Assembly: GCA_902518075.1 (NCBI GenBank)
Contig: CABYEX010000012.1
Coordinates: 1-40,994, forward strand
Reading direction: 5' to 3'
Origin: Halieaceae bacterium
Lineage (GTDB): Bacteria; Pseudomonadota; Gammaproteobacteria; Pseudomonadales; Halieaceae
DNA: 40,994 bases
Shown: piece by piece, positions 18,015 through 25,731 of the stretch
Layout of the letters: each line of letters begins with the position of its first letter
Numbering within the stretch: the stretch's first letter is position 1
The notes under the pieces: generated by a model
Database searches by the model: none
Told to the model about the DNA's origin: nothing
What the model saw: only the letters and a program-made list of their open reading frames with translations
Position numbers and translations under genes: made by a program

Positions 18015-19389
18015 ATTACGCCTCCACAACACCTTCACCGGAGCCAAAGAGGTGTTTACGCCTCGGGACCGCGAGCGTGTGACCATGTATGTGTGTGGAC
18101 CTACGGTCTACAACTACGTGCACATTGGGAACGCGCGTCCGGTGGTGGTGTTCGATTGTCTTTACCGCCTGTTAAGCGCGCTGTATCCGCAGGTGGTGTA
18201 CGCGCGCAACATCACCGATATCGACGACAAGATTATTGACGCAGCATCACAGCGCGCCACGGATATTACTGCAGTCAGCAAGGAATTCACGCAGAAGTAT
18301 CGAGAGGACATGGCGGCACTCAATGCGCTCGCGCCTACGATTGAGCCGATGGCGACAGAGCACATCGAGGACATGATTGTGTTGACGGAGCGACTGATCG
18401 CCGATGGACACGCCTATGAGGCCGACGGCCACGTTTTGTTCGCGGTCGAGTCCATGCCCACCTATGGTGAGCTCAGTGGGCGAAAGCTTGAGGACATGAT
18501 GGCAGGCGCGCGGGTCGAGGTTGCTGATTACAAGCGACATCCTGGCGATTTTGTGCTCTGGAAGCCTTGTACTGATCAAGAGCCAGGGTGGGACGGCCCC
18601 TGGGGCTACGGACGACCGGGTTGGCACCTCGAATGCTCGGCGATGATTCGAGCGCACTTGGGGGAGTCTATCGATATTCATGGCGGCGGGCGCGATCTCA
18701 TTTTTCCTCACCACGAGAACGAACGAGCCCAAAGTTGCTGTGCCTATGGCGGCGATTTTGTGCGCTATTGGATCCACAACGCCTTTATCGATATGGATGG
18801 CGAGAAGATGTCCAAGTCACTGGGCAATGTTCGTACAGTGAGAGAGCTCCTTGCGCGTTTTCCCGGCGAGGTGCTGCGTTTCGCGCTGCTCTCAGCCCAC
18901 TATCGCTCGGCGCTCAACTTCTCTACTGATCTGTTGACCAGTGCTCGAGGCACCCTGGACACGTTTTACGGTGCGCTTCGCCGGCACGCAGAGGTTGAAC
19001 CTGCGGGGCTAAACGTGACAGCCAGCCGTGTGTTGCTCGCTTTACTCGACGACATGAATACCCCCGAGGCTATAGCTGCGCTGCATGCAGCGGCGAGTAC
19101 CCTGAATAAGTCCGCTGACCCTCAAGAGATCGCGATGGCCAAGGCGGAGCTCACGGTTGGCGGGCGATTGCTTGGGATACTGGATGCCGACCCTGGGGCA
19201 TGGTTTACCGACGCAGTGGGTGAGGACGTGCTTGCCGCTGAAAAGATCGATGCGCTAATCGAGGAGCGCAGCGCCGCTAAAGCAAGTCGCGACTTCCAAC
19301 GCGCGGATCAGATTCGAGATGACCTCGAGGCTCAGGGCGTGGTGTTAGAGGACGGTCCCGACGGCACCCAGTGGCGCCGTCACAGCTAA
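18007..19389 (+). CDS. cysS: cysteinyl-tRNA synthetase CysS
   Basis: CysS charges tRNA-Cys. The 460-residue class I enzyme shows [19 protein letters not shown] (zinc Cys30 and HIGH), [10 protein letters not shown] and HHENERAQS (further zinc ligands), and KMSKSLGN. The DALR anticodon domain and C-terminal [14 protein letters not shown] follow. ATG 18007 overlaps the glnS TGA (18012-18014) by 8 nt and lacks a ribosome site, so it is likely coupled to glnS. An upstream start inside glnS would add ten unrelated residues. The stop lies 3 nt from the folD stop on the opposite strand. Confidence 0.96.
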   Translation: MPELRLHNTFTGAKEVFTPRDRERVTMYVCGPTVYNYVHIGNARPVVVFDCLYRLLSALYPQVVYARNITDIDDKIIDAASQRATDITAVSKEFTQKYREDMAALNALAPTIEPMATEHIEDMIVLTERLIADGHAYEADGHVLFAVESMPTYGELSGRKLEDMMAGARVEVADYKRHPGDFVLWKPCTDQEPGWDGPWGYGRPGWHLECSAMIRAHLGESIDIHGGGRDLIFPHHENERAQSCCAYGGDFVRYWIHNAFIDMDGEKMSKSLGNVRTVRELLARFPGEVLRFALLSAHYRSALNFSTDLLTSARGTLDTFYGALRRHAEVEPAGLNVTASRVLLALLDDMNTPEAIAALHAAASTLNKSADPQEIAMAKAELTVGGRLLGILDADPGAWFTDAVGEDVLAAEKIDALIEERSAAKASRDFQRADQIRDDLEAQGVVLEDGPDGTQWRRHS

Positions 19390-19392
19390 CCT

Positions 19393-20238
19393 TTAGCCCA
19401 GCGCTTTCTCGCCTGATTCCACGGTCTGTTGAATCAGCGTATTGATGGTCATCGGACCCACGCCACCAGGTACCGGCGTGATCGCGCTGGCCCGCTCGGC
19501 AAGAGGACCCAGCTCAATATCCCCAACGCCACCGGGGTGATACCCCGCGTCTACCACGACGGCGCCGTCTTTGATCCAGTCTGCGCGGATGAACTCTGGG
19601 CGGCCCACTGCGCCCACTACCAGGTCGGCCTGACGCACATGGCTCTCGAGATCACGTGTTCGGGAATGGCAGATGGTGACCGTGGCGTTTGCCTCAAGCA
19701 TCATCATGGCCATGGGCTTGCCCAAAATGGGGCTTCTACCGATCACCACGGCGTGCAGGCCTTCCAAGTTGATATCGTAGTGTGCCAGCAGGCGCATGAT
19801 GCCTTGAGGCGTCGCACATCCGTAGGCCGGCTCGCCCATGGCCATGCGACCAAAGCCCAGACAGGTTACACCGTCGACATCTTTCTTGAGGGCAATCATG
19901 TCAAAACAGGCGCGTTCGTCGATCTGCGAAGGCACCGGGTGCTGCAGCAGGATGCCGTGTACGTCCGGGTTCTGGTTAAGCTGCTCAATTTCTCGGAGGA
20001 GATCGTTGGTGCGGGTAGAGGCAGGCAGTTCGATCGCCATGGACCCCATGCCGACGCGGCGGCAAGCGTTACCCTTCATCTTCACATAGGTTGCCGATGC
20101 GGGATCGTCACCCACCAATATGGTGGCCAAAACCGGCGTTCGCCCGTCCGATTTTTTCTTGAGTGTTCCGACCCGCTTACTGAGTTGCTCTTCTGTGAGT
20201 TGGGCAACGTGTTTGCCATCCAAAATGACTGCCGTCAT
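19393..20238 (-). CDS. folD: bifunctional methylenetetrahydrofolate dehydrogenase/methenyltetrahydrofolate cyclohydrolase FolD
   Basis: FolD converts 5,10-methylene-THF to 10-formyl-THF in two steps. The 281-residue protein has the catalytic [14 protein letters not shown] (lysine of the YxxxK motif) and [16 protein letters not shown]. It also has [15 protein letters not shown], the NADP loop [20 protein letters not shown] and the C-terminal [19 protein letters not shown] 20238 follows GGGGAA at 7 nt. The open frame runs further upstream antisense through tRNA-Pro, but that extension is an artefact. Its product 10-formyl-THF is the likely donor for the formyltransferase-like protein at 20748-21551. 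Confidence 0.96.
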   Translation of the reverse strand: MTAVILDGKHVAQLTEEQLSKRVGTLKKKSDGRTPVLATILVGDDPASATYVKMKGNACRRVGMGSMAIELPASTRTNDLLREIEQLNQNPDVHGILLQHPVPSQIDERACFDMIALKKDVDGVTCLGFGRMAMGEPAYGCATPQGIMRLLAHYDINLEGLHAVVIGRSPILGKPMAMMMLEANATVTICHSRTRDLESHVRQADLVVGAVGRPEFIRADWIKDGAVVVDAGYHPGGVGDIELGPLAERASAITPVPGGVGPMTINTLIQQTVESGEKALG

Positions 20239-20311
20239 GTGTAATTCCCCAATAAAATCGGGCGCGATTCTGGCAAAGATCTGTCTATGTGGGAAGGCGT
20301 TTTGTTGCGCA

Positions 20312-20340
20312 TTGCCGACAATTCGCAATGCCGGTAAACT
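20312..20340 (+). promoter_or_regulatory. tRNA-Pro/tRNA-His promoter
   Basis: TTGCCG (20312-20317) and TAAACT (20335-20340) are exactly 17 bp apart, followed by a GC-only discriminator (20341-20351). A GC-rich discriminator is typical of stringently controlled stable-RNA promoters. A perfect 7-bp inverted repeat, GCATTGC (20309-20315) and GCAATGC (20325-20331), overlaps the -35 and spacer. Transcription would start near 20347, about 25 nt before the mature tRNA. Confidence 0.6.
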
Positions 20341-20350
20341 GCGCGCCGCG

Positions 20351-20372
20351 CGGGGGCCTGAGCCCCCGTTTT
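20351..20372 (+). other. leader hairpin with T-tract directly before tRNA-Pro
   Basis: CGGGGGC-CTGA-GCCCCCG forms a perfect 7-bp stem with a 4-nt loop (20351-20368), followed by TTTT. It looks like an intrinsic terminator but abuts the first base of tRNA-Pro and begins about 4 nt after the predicted start site, so terminating there makes little sense. Its 3' arm can also pair with the tRNA 5' end (CCCCG-TTTT-CGGGG), so it may instead control tRNA folding or RNase P processing. Confidence 0.55.
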
Positions 20373-20449
20373 CGGGGTGTAGCGCAGTCTGGTAGCGCGC
20401 CTGCTTTGGGAGCAGGATGTCGGGGGTTCGAATCCCTCCACCCCGACCA
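20373..20449 (+). tRNA. tRNA-Pro (anticodon UGG)
   Basis: This 77-nt cloverleaf has acceptor arms CGGGGTG and CACCCCG, the D arm with GCGCAG and TGGTAGCGC, and anticodon stem CCTGC/GCAGG. The loop TTTGGGA carries anticodon TGG (20407-20409), and the T loop is GTTCGAATC. The 3' CCA is encoded (20447-20449). UGG can read all or most proline codons. It follows a stable-RNA type promoter and lies near folD as in Pseudomonas. Confidence 0.95.
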
Positions 20450-20526
20450 ACTCCTTCCGGTGATGCCACAAGGAAGGGGTTAACCTTCGGGGCAGTGCGG
20501 CAGACTCTTTGCTTGCGCTTCTTGAT

Positions 20527-20603
20527 GGTGGCTGTAGCTCATCAGGTAGAGCACCGGATTGTGGCTCCGGAGGTAGCGGGTTCGAGACCCGTCAGCCACC
20601 CCA
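20527..20603 (+). tRNA. tRNA-His (anticodon GUG)
   Basis: This 77-nt tRNA has the His-specific extra G at its 5' end (20527) opposite C73, acceptor arms GTGGCT/AGCCAC, and anticodon stem CCGGA/TCCGG. The loop has anticodon GTG at 20561-20563, the T loop is GTTCGAGAC, and the CCA is encoded (20601-20603). It lies 77 nt after tRNA-Pro with no separate promoter visible, so the two are probably cotranscribed. A proM-hisR type pairing is common in gammaproteobacteria. Confidence 0.95.
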
Positions 20604-20747
20604 TTTCACTTCTGACACCTACTCAGACTGAGACCACAAAGGCGCAGGCCCTTTCGCGGGAACTGTCCGGTTTCGACCTTGAATCGGTACTTTTTACACC
20701 AAATACATAGAGAAAGCTCGTTGAACCCCAAAACGTTAGGCCGTCCA

Positions 20748-21551
20748 TTAATTACCGGGTAGATAACGTGACAGTAGCGCGGTGACAAATTTCGGGTTTG
20801 CCCACTGATGTCCCGCTTGAGCAAAGGTCTCTAGACAGTCTTCATCCGGAAAAGAGTAATAGCATCCTTTGGTATTGGGCGCCTGGGCGGCGGGATCTTG
20901 GCCCGCCTCAAGCACGCCGACGGCCTCCAGAATTGCGGGGCAGCCCGCCGTATACAGTCCGATGGTATTGGCCAAATAACATTGTTGCGGGGCTCTATCT
21001 TGGCTTTGGATGCCGATGATCCTGCCTGTGTCTATCGTGGCGTCATCGATCCAATGCAAGGTGCTGCAGAGCCTCTCGTCACCGGCCAGCATGGCTCTGA
21101 AGGTTGCCATCACGCCGCGGTACTCGGGGAGTCTGCCCGAGTGCAGGTTAAGCACACCTTTGGCGGGTATAGATAGCGCCGCGGCTTCCAAAATGCAGCC
21201 GTAACGGATTGAGATCACCAGGTCTGGTTCAGTGGCGGCGAGTGTGCCTAATCCCTCGGTGCTATTGGGTTGGTTCAAGCTGGCAATAGGCGCGAGGAGA
21301 AACGAGTTCAGGCCCTGAAAGGTGAGGAGTTCGCCGTGTTTCGGCTGCGCATCGATGAGCGGGAAAAGGAGTTCCAGGGGTAGCGTTTGTTCATAAAACG
21401 ATGCGGTAGCCAAACCGGGCGCTGCAGGCTTGCTTCCGACCCTGTCGGAGCAGAACACGTGTAGTTCGTGACTGCTCGATAGCTGCGGGAGAAGCAGGTT
21501 GAGGGCAAAGTTACTGGCGAGATCTCGATTGGTGAGGAGAGTGATGCGCAC
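20748..21551 (-). CDS. formyltransferase-fold protein (Fmt/GART N-terminal domain family), substrate unknown
   Basis: The 267-residue protein has a formyltransferase core with the catalytic Asn-x-His-Asp set: GVLNLHSGRLPEYRGVMATF supplies Asn and His, and IDDATIDTGRIIG supplies the Asp. HSGRLPEYRG corresponds to the 10-formyl-THF-binding loop of methionyl-tRNA formyltransferase. The Fmt C-terminal tRNA-binding domain is absent, and the N-terminus MRITLLTNRDLASNFALN is Rossmann-like. Such stand-alone enzymes formylate amino-sugars or other small amines, but I cannot assign the substrate. It is transcribed alone, near folD, which makes its likely cofactor. No sugar-pathway genes are adjacent. 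Confidence 0.65.
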   Translation of the reverse strand: MRITLLTNRDLASNFALNLLLPQLSSSHELHVFCSDRVGSKPAAPGLATASFYEQTLPLELLFPLIDAQPKHGELLTFQGLNSFLLAPIASLNQPNSTEGLGTLAATEPDLVISIRYGCILEAAALSIPAKGVLNLHSGRLPEYRGVMATFRAMLAGDERLCSTLHWIDDATIDTGRIIGIQSQDRAPQQCYLANTIGLYTAGCPAILEAVGVLEAGQDPAAQAPNTKGCYYSFPDEDCLETFAQAGHQWANPKFVTALLSRYLPGN

Positions 21552-21952
21552 GGGTATCTCGAGCCTTCATCTGTCGCAATTCTCTGCAGTGTCACTCGGG
21601 AGTATAGGAGCCGGTTTTCAAGACTGCCAACCCGGTAAATGGCAGCTGCGCGCTCAATAACGGCGCTTTTCGAGCAGGCCATTCGGGTTCGTAGCGCTGT
21701 CATAGCGTTTCGATCTAAACAGCCGACTGTAAATGGGGGATTGGTCTTGGACAGCCCGTGTCAATCTGCCTACTCTGTGACCGCGGCGTGAGGGAAAAAG
21801 ACACAGTTTGGAGCATCGCTCCCCCTACCAAAACGATCCCCACGCCGCGGCTCTGGTCCTCCTCTTTCTGATCTTCCAATCACTCTATTGCCATGTGCCT
21901 GCGAGTTTGTTTGACTGCTTAGCAAATCGGCCTGAGGGTTGGTGCGCAACAT
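21552..21952 (+). other. 401-bp intergenic region with a candidate promoter and large inverted repeat
   Basis: No convincing gene is visible. A plus-strand promoter candidate is TTGGAC (21747-21752) and TACTCT (21771-21776), 18 bp apart. Right at its expected start lies CCGCGGCGTG (21781-21790), which is perfectly repeated inverted as CACGCCGCGG (21841-21850). Nested between them is GGAGC-ATC-GCTCC (21810-21822). This could be a structured 5' leader of the exonuclease III-like gene or a small RNA. The left part (21552-21740) should hold the minus-strand promoter of the formyltransferase gene, but I see no strong match. Confidence 0.45.
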
Positions 21953-22735
21953 ATGTATCGAGTCATCACCTGTAACACCAACGGGATCCGTGCTGCGGCA
22001 CGCAAAGGTTTTTTCGACTGGCTCGCATCGCAGCAAGCTGACGTGGTGTGCATTCAGGAGATTAAGGCCAAGGAAGAGCAGCTGACCGACGACGTTTTCT
22101 ACCCCAAGGGCTATCACTGCTATTACAACGAGGCGGAGCGCCCGGGTTATGCGGGCACTGCTATCTTTTGCAAGCAAAAGCCGCAGAAGGTCATTACTCG
22201 CCTTGATTGGGACATCGTTGATTCAGAGGGTCGCTACATACAGGTAGATTTCCCTGGCCTCAGCGTCGTGTCGTTGTATGTGCCGTCGGGCTCAGCGTCA
22301 GAGGTCGCCCAGGCGCGCAAGGACGGGTTTATGGAGCCCTTTTATGAGCACCTCGCGGCGCTAAAGCGCAAGCGAAGGCAGTTTATCGTTTGCGCCGACT
22401 GGAATACCTGCCACCAAAATATCGATCTAAAGAACTGGCGCAGCAACCAAATAAATTCGGGGTTCATGCCCCACGAGCGAGCCTGGCTGGACCGGATCTA
22501 TGACGATCTCAAATGGGTGGACATTTTTCGGGAGATTACTGACGAACCGGATCTGTATACCTGGTGGTCCAATCGCGGCCAGGCTTGGGCCAATAACGTG
22601 GGTTGGCGGCTCGACTACATGTTGGTGACGCCAGGGTTATCCGGGACCGGTCGAGGTCAGTCCATTTACCGCGACGAGCGATTCTCGGACCACGCACCGC
22701 TCACGATTGACTTCGCCATACCGAAACCCAAGTAA
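21953..22735 (+). CDS. exodeoxyribonuclease III / Crc-XthA superfamily endonuclease
   Basis: The 260-residue endonuclease/exonuclease/phosphatase-fold protein has all catalytic positions of exonuclease III. These are the metal Glu in CIQEIKAKEEQL, Tyr in SLYVPSGS, Asp-x-Asn in ADWNTCHQNIDLKNW, Asp in WRLDYMLVTPGL, and the Asp-His pair in FSDHAPLTIDF. Its overall sequence is close in style to Pseudomonas Crc (ERAWLD and WRLDY regions). Crc lacks several of these residues and acts with Hfq rather than as a nuclease. I therefore expect AP-endonuclease/3'-5' exonuclease activity. ATG 21953 is 14 nt past GAGGG. The gene stands alone with its own probable promoter. Confidence 0.85.
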   Translation: MYRVITCNTNGIRAAARKGFFDWLASQQADVVCIQEIKAKEEQLTDDVFYPKGYHCYYNEAERPGYAGTAIFCKQKPQKVITRLDWDIVDSEGRYIQVDFPGLSVVSLYVPSGSASEVAQARKDGFMEPFYEHLAALKRKRRQFIVCADWNTCHQNIDLKNWRSNQINSGFMPHERAWLDRIYDDLKWVDIFREITDEPDLYTWWSNRGQAWANNVGWRLDYMLVTPGLSGTGRGQSIYRDERFSDHAPLTIDFAIPKPK

Positions 22736-22856
22736 GGGAATGATCTGCTGGGCATCCGGTTTGTTGGTGCTGGTCTGCCATTTGCTGAACCAGTGGATCC
22801 GCTGTGTCCGCCTTCAAGTCCAGCGCCCCAGTCCACATCTCGGTGATAACGCAGTA

Positions 22857-22885
22857 TTGTTGTCTGCGATGTCAGGGCTTAGAGT
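22857..22885 (+). promoter_or_regulatory. candidate yajC promoter
   Basis: TTGTTG (22857-22862) and TAGAGT (22880-22885) are 17 bp apart, about 27 nt before the yajC ATG. The ribosome site AGGAGAG lies between them and the start. The upstream part of the gap (22736-22856) shows no recognisable feature. Confidence 0.45.
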
Positions 22886-22912
22886 GGCGCCCCGGCAACA
22901 GGAGAGTGATTC

Positions 22913-23254
22913 ATGTTAATTCCTCAGGCATATGCTCAAGCAGCAGGCCAGCCGCCTCAAGGTGGGGGTCTTTTCCTGCCATTGATGATGGTGGGTATCT
23001 TGCTGTTTATGTACTTCACAACCATCCGGCCTCAGAGAAAGCGTCAAAAAGAACACGCGGCGATGGTGTCAGCGCTCAAGAAAGGCGACGAAGTGGCGTT
23101 GTCCTCCGGCATGCTGGGCAAGATCAGCGGGCTGGACGCCAACTATCTTGTGCTGTCCGTCGGCAATAACGTAGAACTGAAATTTCAGAAGATCCACGTT
23201 ACATCGGTGCTGCCCAAAGGCACGCTGAAGTCTGTTGGCGTTGACTCCGATTAA
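22913..23254 (+). CDS. yajC: Sec translocon accessory protein YajC
   Basis: The 113-residue protein has the YajC layout: a short periplasmic N-terminus with AYAQAAGQPPQGG, one membrane helix (about residues 21-38, LFLPLMMVGILLFMYFTT), then the family motif IRPQRKRQKEHAAMVSALKK. A small cytoplasmic beta domain with GDEVALSSGMLGKISG follows. YajC associates with SecDF and the SecYEG translocon. ATG 22913 has AGGAGAG 6 nt upstream. The usual tgt-yajC-secD-secF order is not present: neighbours are an exonuclease and a PLP enzyme. It may be a moved or second copy. Confidence 0.93.
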   Translation: MLIPQAYAQAAGQPPQGGGLFLPLMMVGILLFMYFTTIRPQRKRQKEHAAMVSALKKGDEVALSSGMLGKISGLDANYLVLSVGNNVELKFQKIHVTSVLPKGTLKSVGVDSD

Positions 23255-24257
23255 GTACCCGCCGCGCCTTGATCTGGCGCGGACTCCCACCCCGCTGCAG
23301 TTTTTGTCGCGCGCCTCGGAAAAGTGGGGTGCCGGTAAAAGACTATGGATAAAGCGCGATGATCTAACGGGCGCCGCATTGACCGGCAATAAAATTCGTA
23401 AATTGGAGTTTATTGCCTCACACGCGCTGGAGCGCGGCTTTCAGACCCTCGTGACCTGTGGTGGCGTGCAGAGTAATCACTGCCGGGCGACGGCACTGGT
23501 TGCCGCCCAGTTGGGGCTCGATTGTCATCTGGTGCTTCGCGCCGATGACGAGCCCGAGCAGCACACCGGTAATTTCCTGCTGGATCAGCTGGCAGGGGCC
23601 GCCTTCGAGATTTTGCCAGCCAAAGAATGGGCCACGCAGTTAAAGGCCATCTATGCGCGGCTCGAGTCGGAATTTGCTAAAGCAGGGCGCCCTGCGTTGA
23701 TGATCCCGACCGGGGGCAGCGACAGTCTGGGTGTCTGGGGTTACATCGCGGCGACCGAAGAACTGCGCGGTGACCTCGCTGAGCACGGCATAGAGCGCGC
23801 GGCGCTGACGCTGGCGACGGGTTCGGCGGGCACGCAGACCGGGCTGACTGCGGGCGTAGCGATGTTCGATCTGCCACTTGACGTTGTGGCGTATGCAGTC
23901 TGCGACGACGCGGATTGGTTTAATCGGCGCGTGGTTCATGATTGGCAAGCATCACAGGTGCGCTGGCCGCAGCTGCCCCAAATAGATTTAGCGCCCCACA
24001 CGCGCGACCACTCAGTGGGCCCGGGGTATGGCCGGGCTGACGCGCCGGTCTACGAGTTGATCGCCGAGTTGACCCGGCTGGAGGGCGTCGTGCTCGATCC
24101 GGTCTACACCGGCAAGGCATTCCACGGGTTGGTGACTGATCTACGTGATGGTTTTTACCAAGACGTCGACGACATTATTTTTGTTCACACGGGGGGCGTG
24201 TTCGGCTTGTTCGCCCATGAGCCCCAGTTGATGAGTGTCGCATCTGGCGCGGGCTGA
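23235..24257 (+). CDS. PLP enzyme of the D-cysteine desulfhydrase/ACC deaminase family
   Basis: The 340-residue fold-type II PLP enzyme carries the Schiff-base lysine in LTGNKIRKLEF (about residues 49-59), the substrate loop CGGVQSNHCRATA, IPTGGSDSLGVWGY, the phosphate-binding ATGSAGTQTG, and a late FVHTGGVFGLF. These fit D-cysteine desulfhydrase (D-cysteine to pyruvate, sulfide and ammonia) and the related ACC deaminase; sequence alone does not separate them with certainty. The start must be TTG 23235 or TTG 23241, overlapping the yajC end by 14-20 nt. With cysB nearby and metZ broken, a sulfide-releasing role would be of interest. Confidence 0.82.
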   Translation: MALTPIKYPPRLDLARTPTPLQFLSRASEKWGAGKRLWIKRDDLTGAALTGNKIRKLEFIASHALERGFQTLVTCGGVQSNHCRATALVAAQLGLDCHLVLRADDEPEQHTGNFLLDQLAGAAFEILPAKEWATQLKAIYARLESEFAKAGRPALMIPTGGSDSLGVWGYIAATEELRGDLAEHGIERAALTLATGSAGTQTGLTAGVAMFDLPLDVVAYAVCDDADWFNRRVVHDWQASQVRWPQLPQIDLAPHTRDHSVGPGYGRADAPVYELIAELTRLEGVVLDPVYTGKAFHGLVTDLRDGFYQDVDDIIFVHTGGVFGLFAHEPQLMSVASGAG

Positions 24258-24379
24258 TGGCGTCGTAAGGCATGAGTCTCTTTTTTTGAGATGGTCTTTA
24301 AAGACGGCGTTGCGTTGGTCAGGTTGCGTGATGCACTGATATGCTCACCGAGCAGAGTGGTTTGAGAGATACGCACGTA

Positions 24380-25726
24380 ATGGAAGCCTTTATTGTCGAA
24401 ATCAATGCCTGGGCATGGGGGGTGCCCATGCAGGTACTGCTGCTCGGTACCGGGATTTTCCTGACCCTGGGTTTGGGGTTTTTGACGGTGCGGCGGCTCG
24501 GCTTTGCGTTCCGACTGCTGCTGGGTGGCTTCAAGGGTCAAGGCGAGGGTGACATACCGCCCTTCAGGGCGCTGATGACGTCTCTCAGTGCGACTATTGG
24601 CACGGGCAACATCGCTGGCGTGGCGACAGCGATCACCCTCGGCGGCCCGGGCGCGCTCTTCTGGATGTGGCTGACAGCATTGTTTGGCATGGCGATGAAA
24701 TATGCCGAGGCCGTGCTGGCGGTCCGTTATCGCGAGCAGGATGACAGGGGCGGCTACAGCGGTGGCCCGATGTATTACATCCGCAACGGGTTGGGTCCGC
24801 GTTATGCCCTGCTGGGAGGCGCCTTTGCCTTGTTTGGCAGCATGGCGGGTTTTGGATTGGCGAACACGGTCCAGTCCAACTCCGTCGCCCAGGTACTGGG
24901 AGACCAGTTTCAAGTTCCTTGGGCGTTGACTGGTGGCGTTTTGATGGTTGTTGTCGGCGCGGTCATTCTGGGCGGGATCCAGCGTATCGCTGCTACTGCC
25001 AGCGCCATCGTGCCGGCAATGGCGATTGCTTATGTGCTCATGAGCTTGATCGTGATTGGCCTGCACATCGAGGAGGTGCCCGGTGCGCTGGCAACCATCA
25101 TTGATAGTGCATTCAATGGCGCGTCTGCAGCCGGTGGCTTCGCCGGCGCAACGGTCTGGGCGGCGATCCGCTTCGGTGTGGCCCGCGGGATATTTTCCAA
25201 TGAGGCGGGACTGGGCAGCGCGCCGATTGCCCACGCCGCCGCCAAAACCAACGAGCCGGTAGAACAGGGGCTGGTGGCCATGCTCGGCACCTTTATCGAC
25301 ACGCTCGTGGTCTGCACGATGACCGGGTTAGTGATTATGCTGACCGGCGTGCTTGAGTCGGGTGTATCCGGTGCAAGCCTGACCGCTTCAGCGTTTGGCT
25401 CGGCTTTGCCGGGTGGCGAGCTCGTGGTGACCCTCGGGGTGGTGCTGTTTGCCACGACTACCATGATCGGCTGGTCTTTTTATGGCGAGCGGTGCGTCGT
25501 CTATCTTTTCGGCACCAAAGGTATCCTGCCATTCCGCATTCTCTGGGTATTGGCGATACCCGTCGGAGCCGGCACGGACTTGGGCCTCATCTGGTTGGTT
25601 GCCGATACGCTCAATGCCTTCATGGCGATTCCAAATCTCATCGCCTTGCTCTTGCTGTCTCCCGTGGTATTCGAATTGTCGCGCAGCTACTTCAGTCGAT
25701 GCAGTGCGCCTGTAGAGTCAAGCTGA
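24380..25726 (+). CDS. AGCS family sodium:alanine/glycine symporter
   Basis: This 448-residue inner-membrane carrier has about ten hydrophobic segments. It shows the AGCS signature in SATIGTGNIAGVATAITLGG followed by PGALFWMWLTALFGMAMKYAE, then YRGG-like GGYSGGPMYYI and FSNEAGLGSAPIAHAAAKT. The family imports alanine, glycine or related amino acids with sodium. ATG 24380 is preferred over 24341 since it gives the typical N-terminus EAFIVEINAWAWGVPMQVLLL. A perfect palindrome, GTCTTTAAAGAC (24294-24305), lies upstream and could be an operator. Sodium coupling suits a marine lifestyle. The nucleotidase gene follows after 5 nt. Confidence 0.92.
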   Translation: MEAFIVEINAWAWGVPMQVLLLGTGIFLTLGLGFLTVRRLGFAFRLLLGGFKGQGEGDIPPFRALMTSLSATIGTGNIAGVATAITLGGPGALFWMWLTALFGMAMKYAEAVLAVRYREQDDRGGYSGGPMYYIRNGLGPRYALLGGAFALFGSMAGFGLANTVQSNSVAQVLGDQFQVPWALTGGVLMVVVGAVILGGIQRIAATASAIVPAMAIAYVLMSLIVIGLHIEEVPGALATIIDSAFNGASAAGGFAGATVWAAIRFGVARGIFSNEAGLGSAPIAHAAAKTNEPVEQGLVAMLGTFIDTLVVCTMTGLVIMLTGVLESGVSGASLTASAFGSALPGGELVVTLGVVLFATTTMIGWSFYGERCVVYLFGTKGILPFRILWVLAIPVGAGTDLGLIWLVADTLNAFMAIPNLIALLLLSPVVFELSRSYFSRCSAPVESS

Positions 25727-25731
25727 CGCTC

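Noticed and set aside
19429..20244. 271-codon plus-strand frame opposite folD
   Set aside because: No recognisable domain, no ribosome site, entirely antisense to folD.
20351..20372. Ordinary intrinsic terminator
   Set aside because: No plus-strand gene precedes it, the tRNA promoter lies upstream and the tRNA begins at once after the T-tract, so it was recorded as a leader hairpin.
20239..20469. Long N-terminal extension of folD on the minus strand
   Set aside because: It runs antisense through tRNA-Pro and gives the well-known false peptide seen behind tRNA genes; ATG 20238 has a good ribosome site and the family N-terminus.
21770..22177. Minus-strand frame overlapping the exonuclease gene start
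   Set aside because: Composition is that of a shadow frame and its C-terminal part would be made from the inverted-repeat region; no motif supports it.
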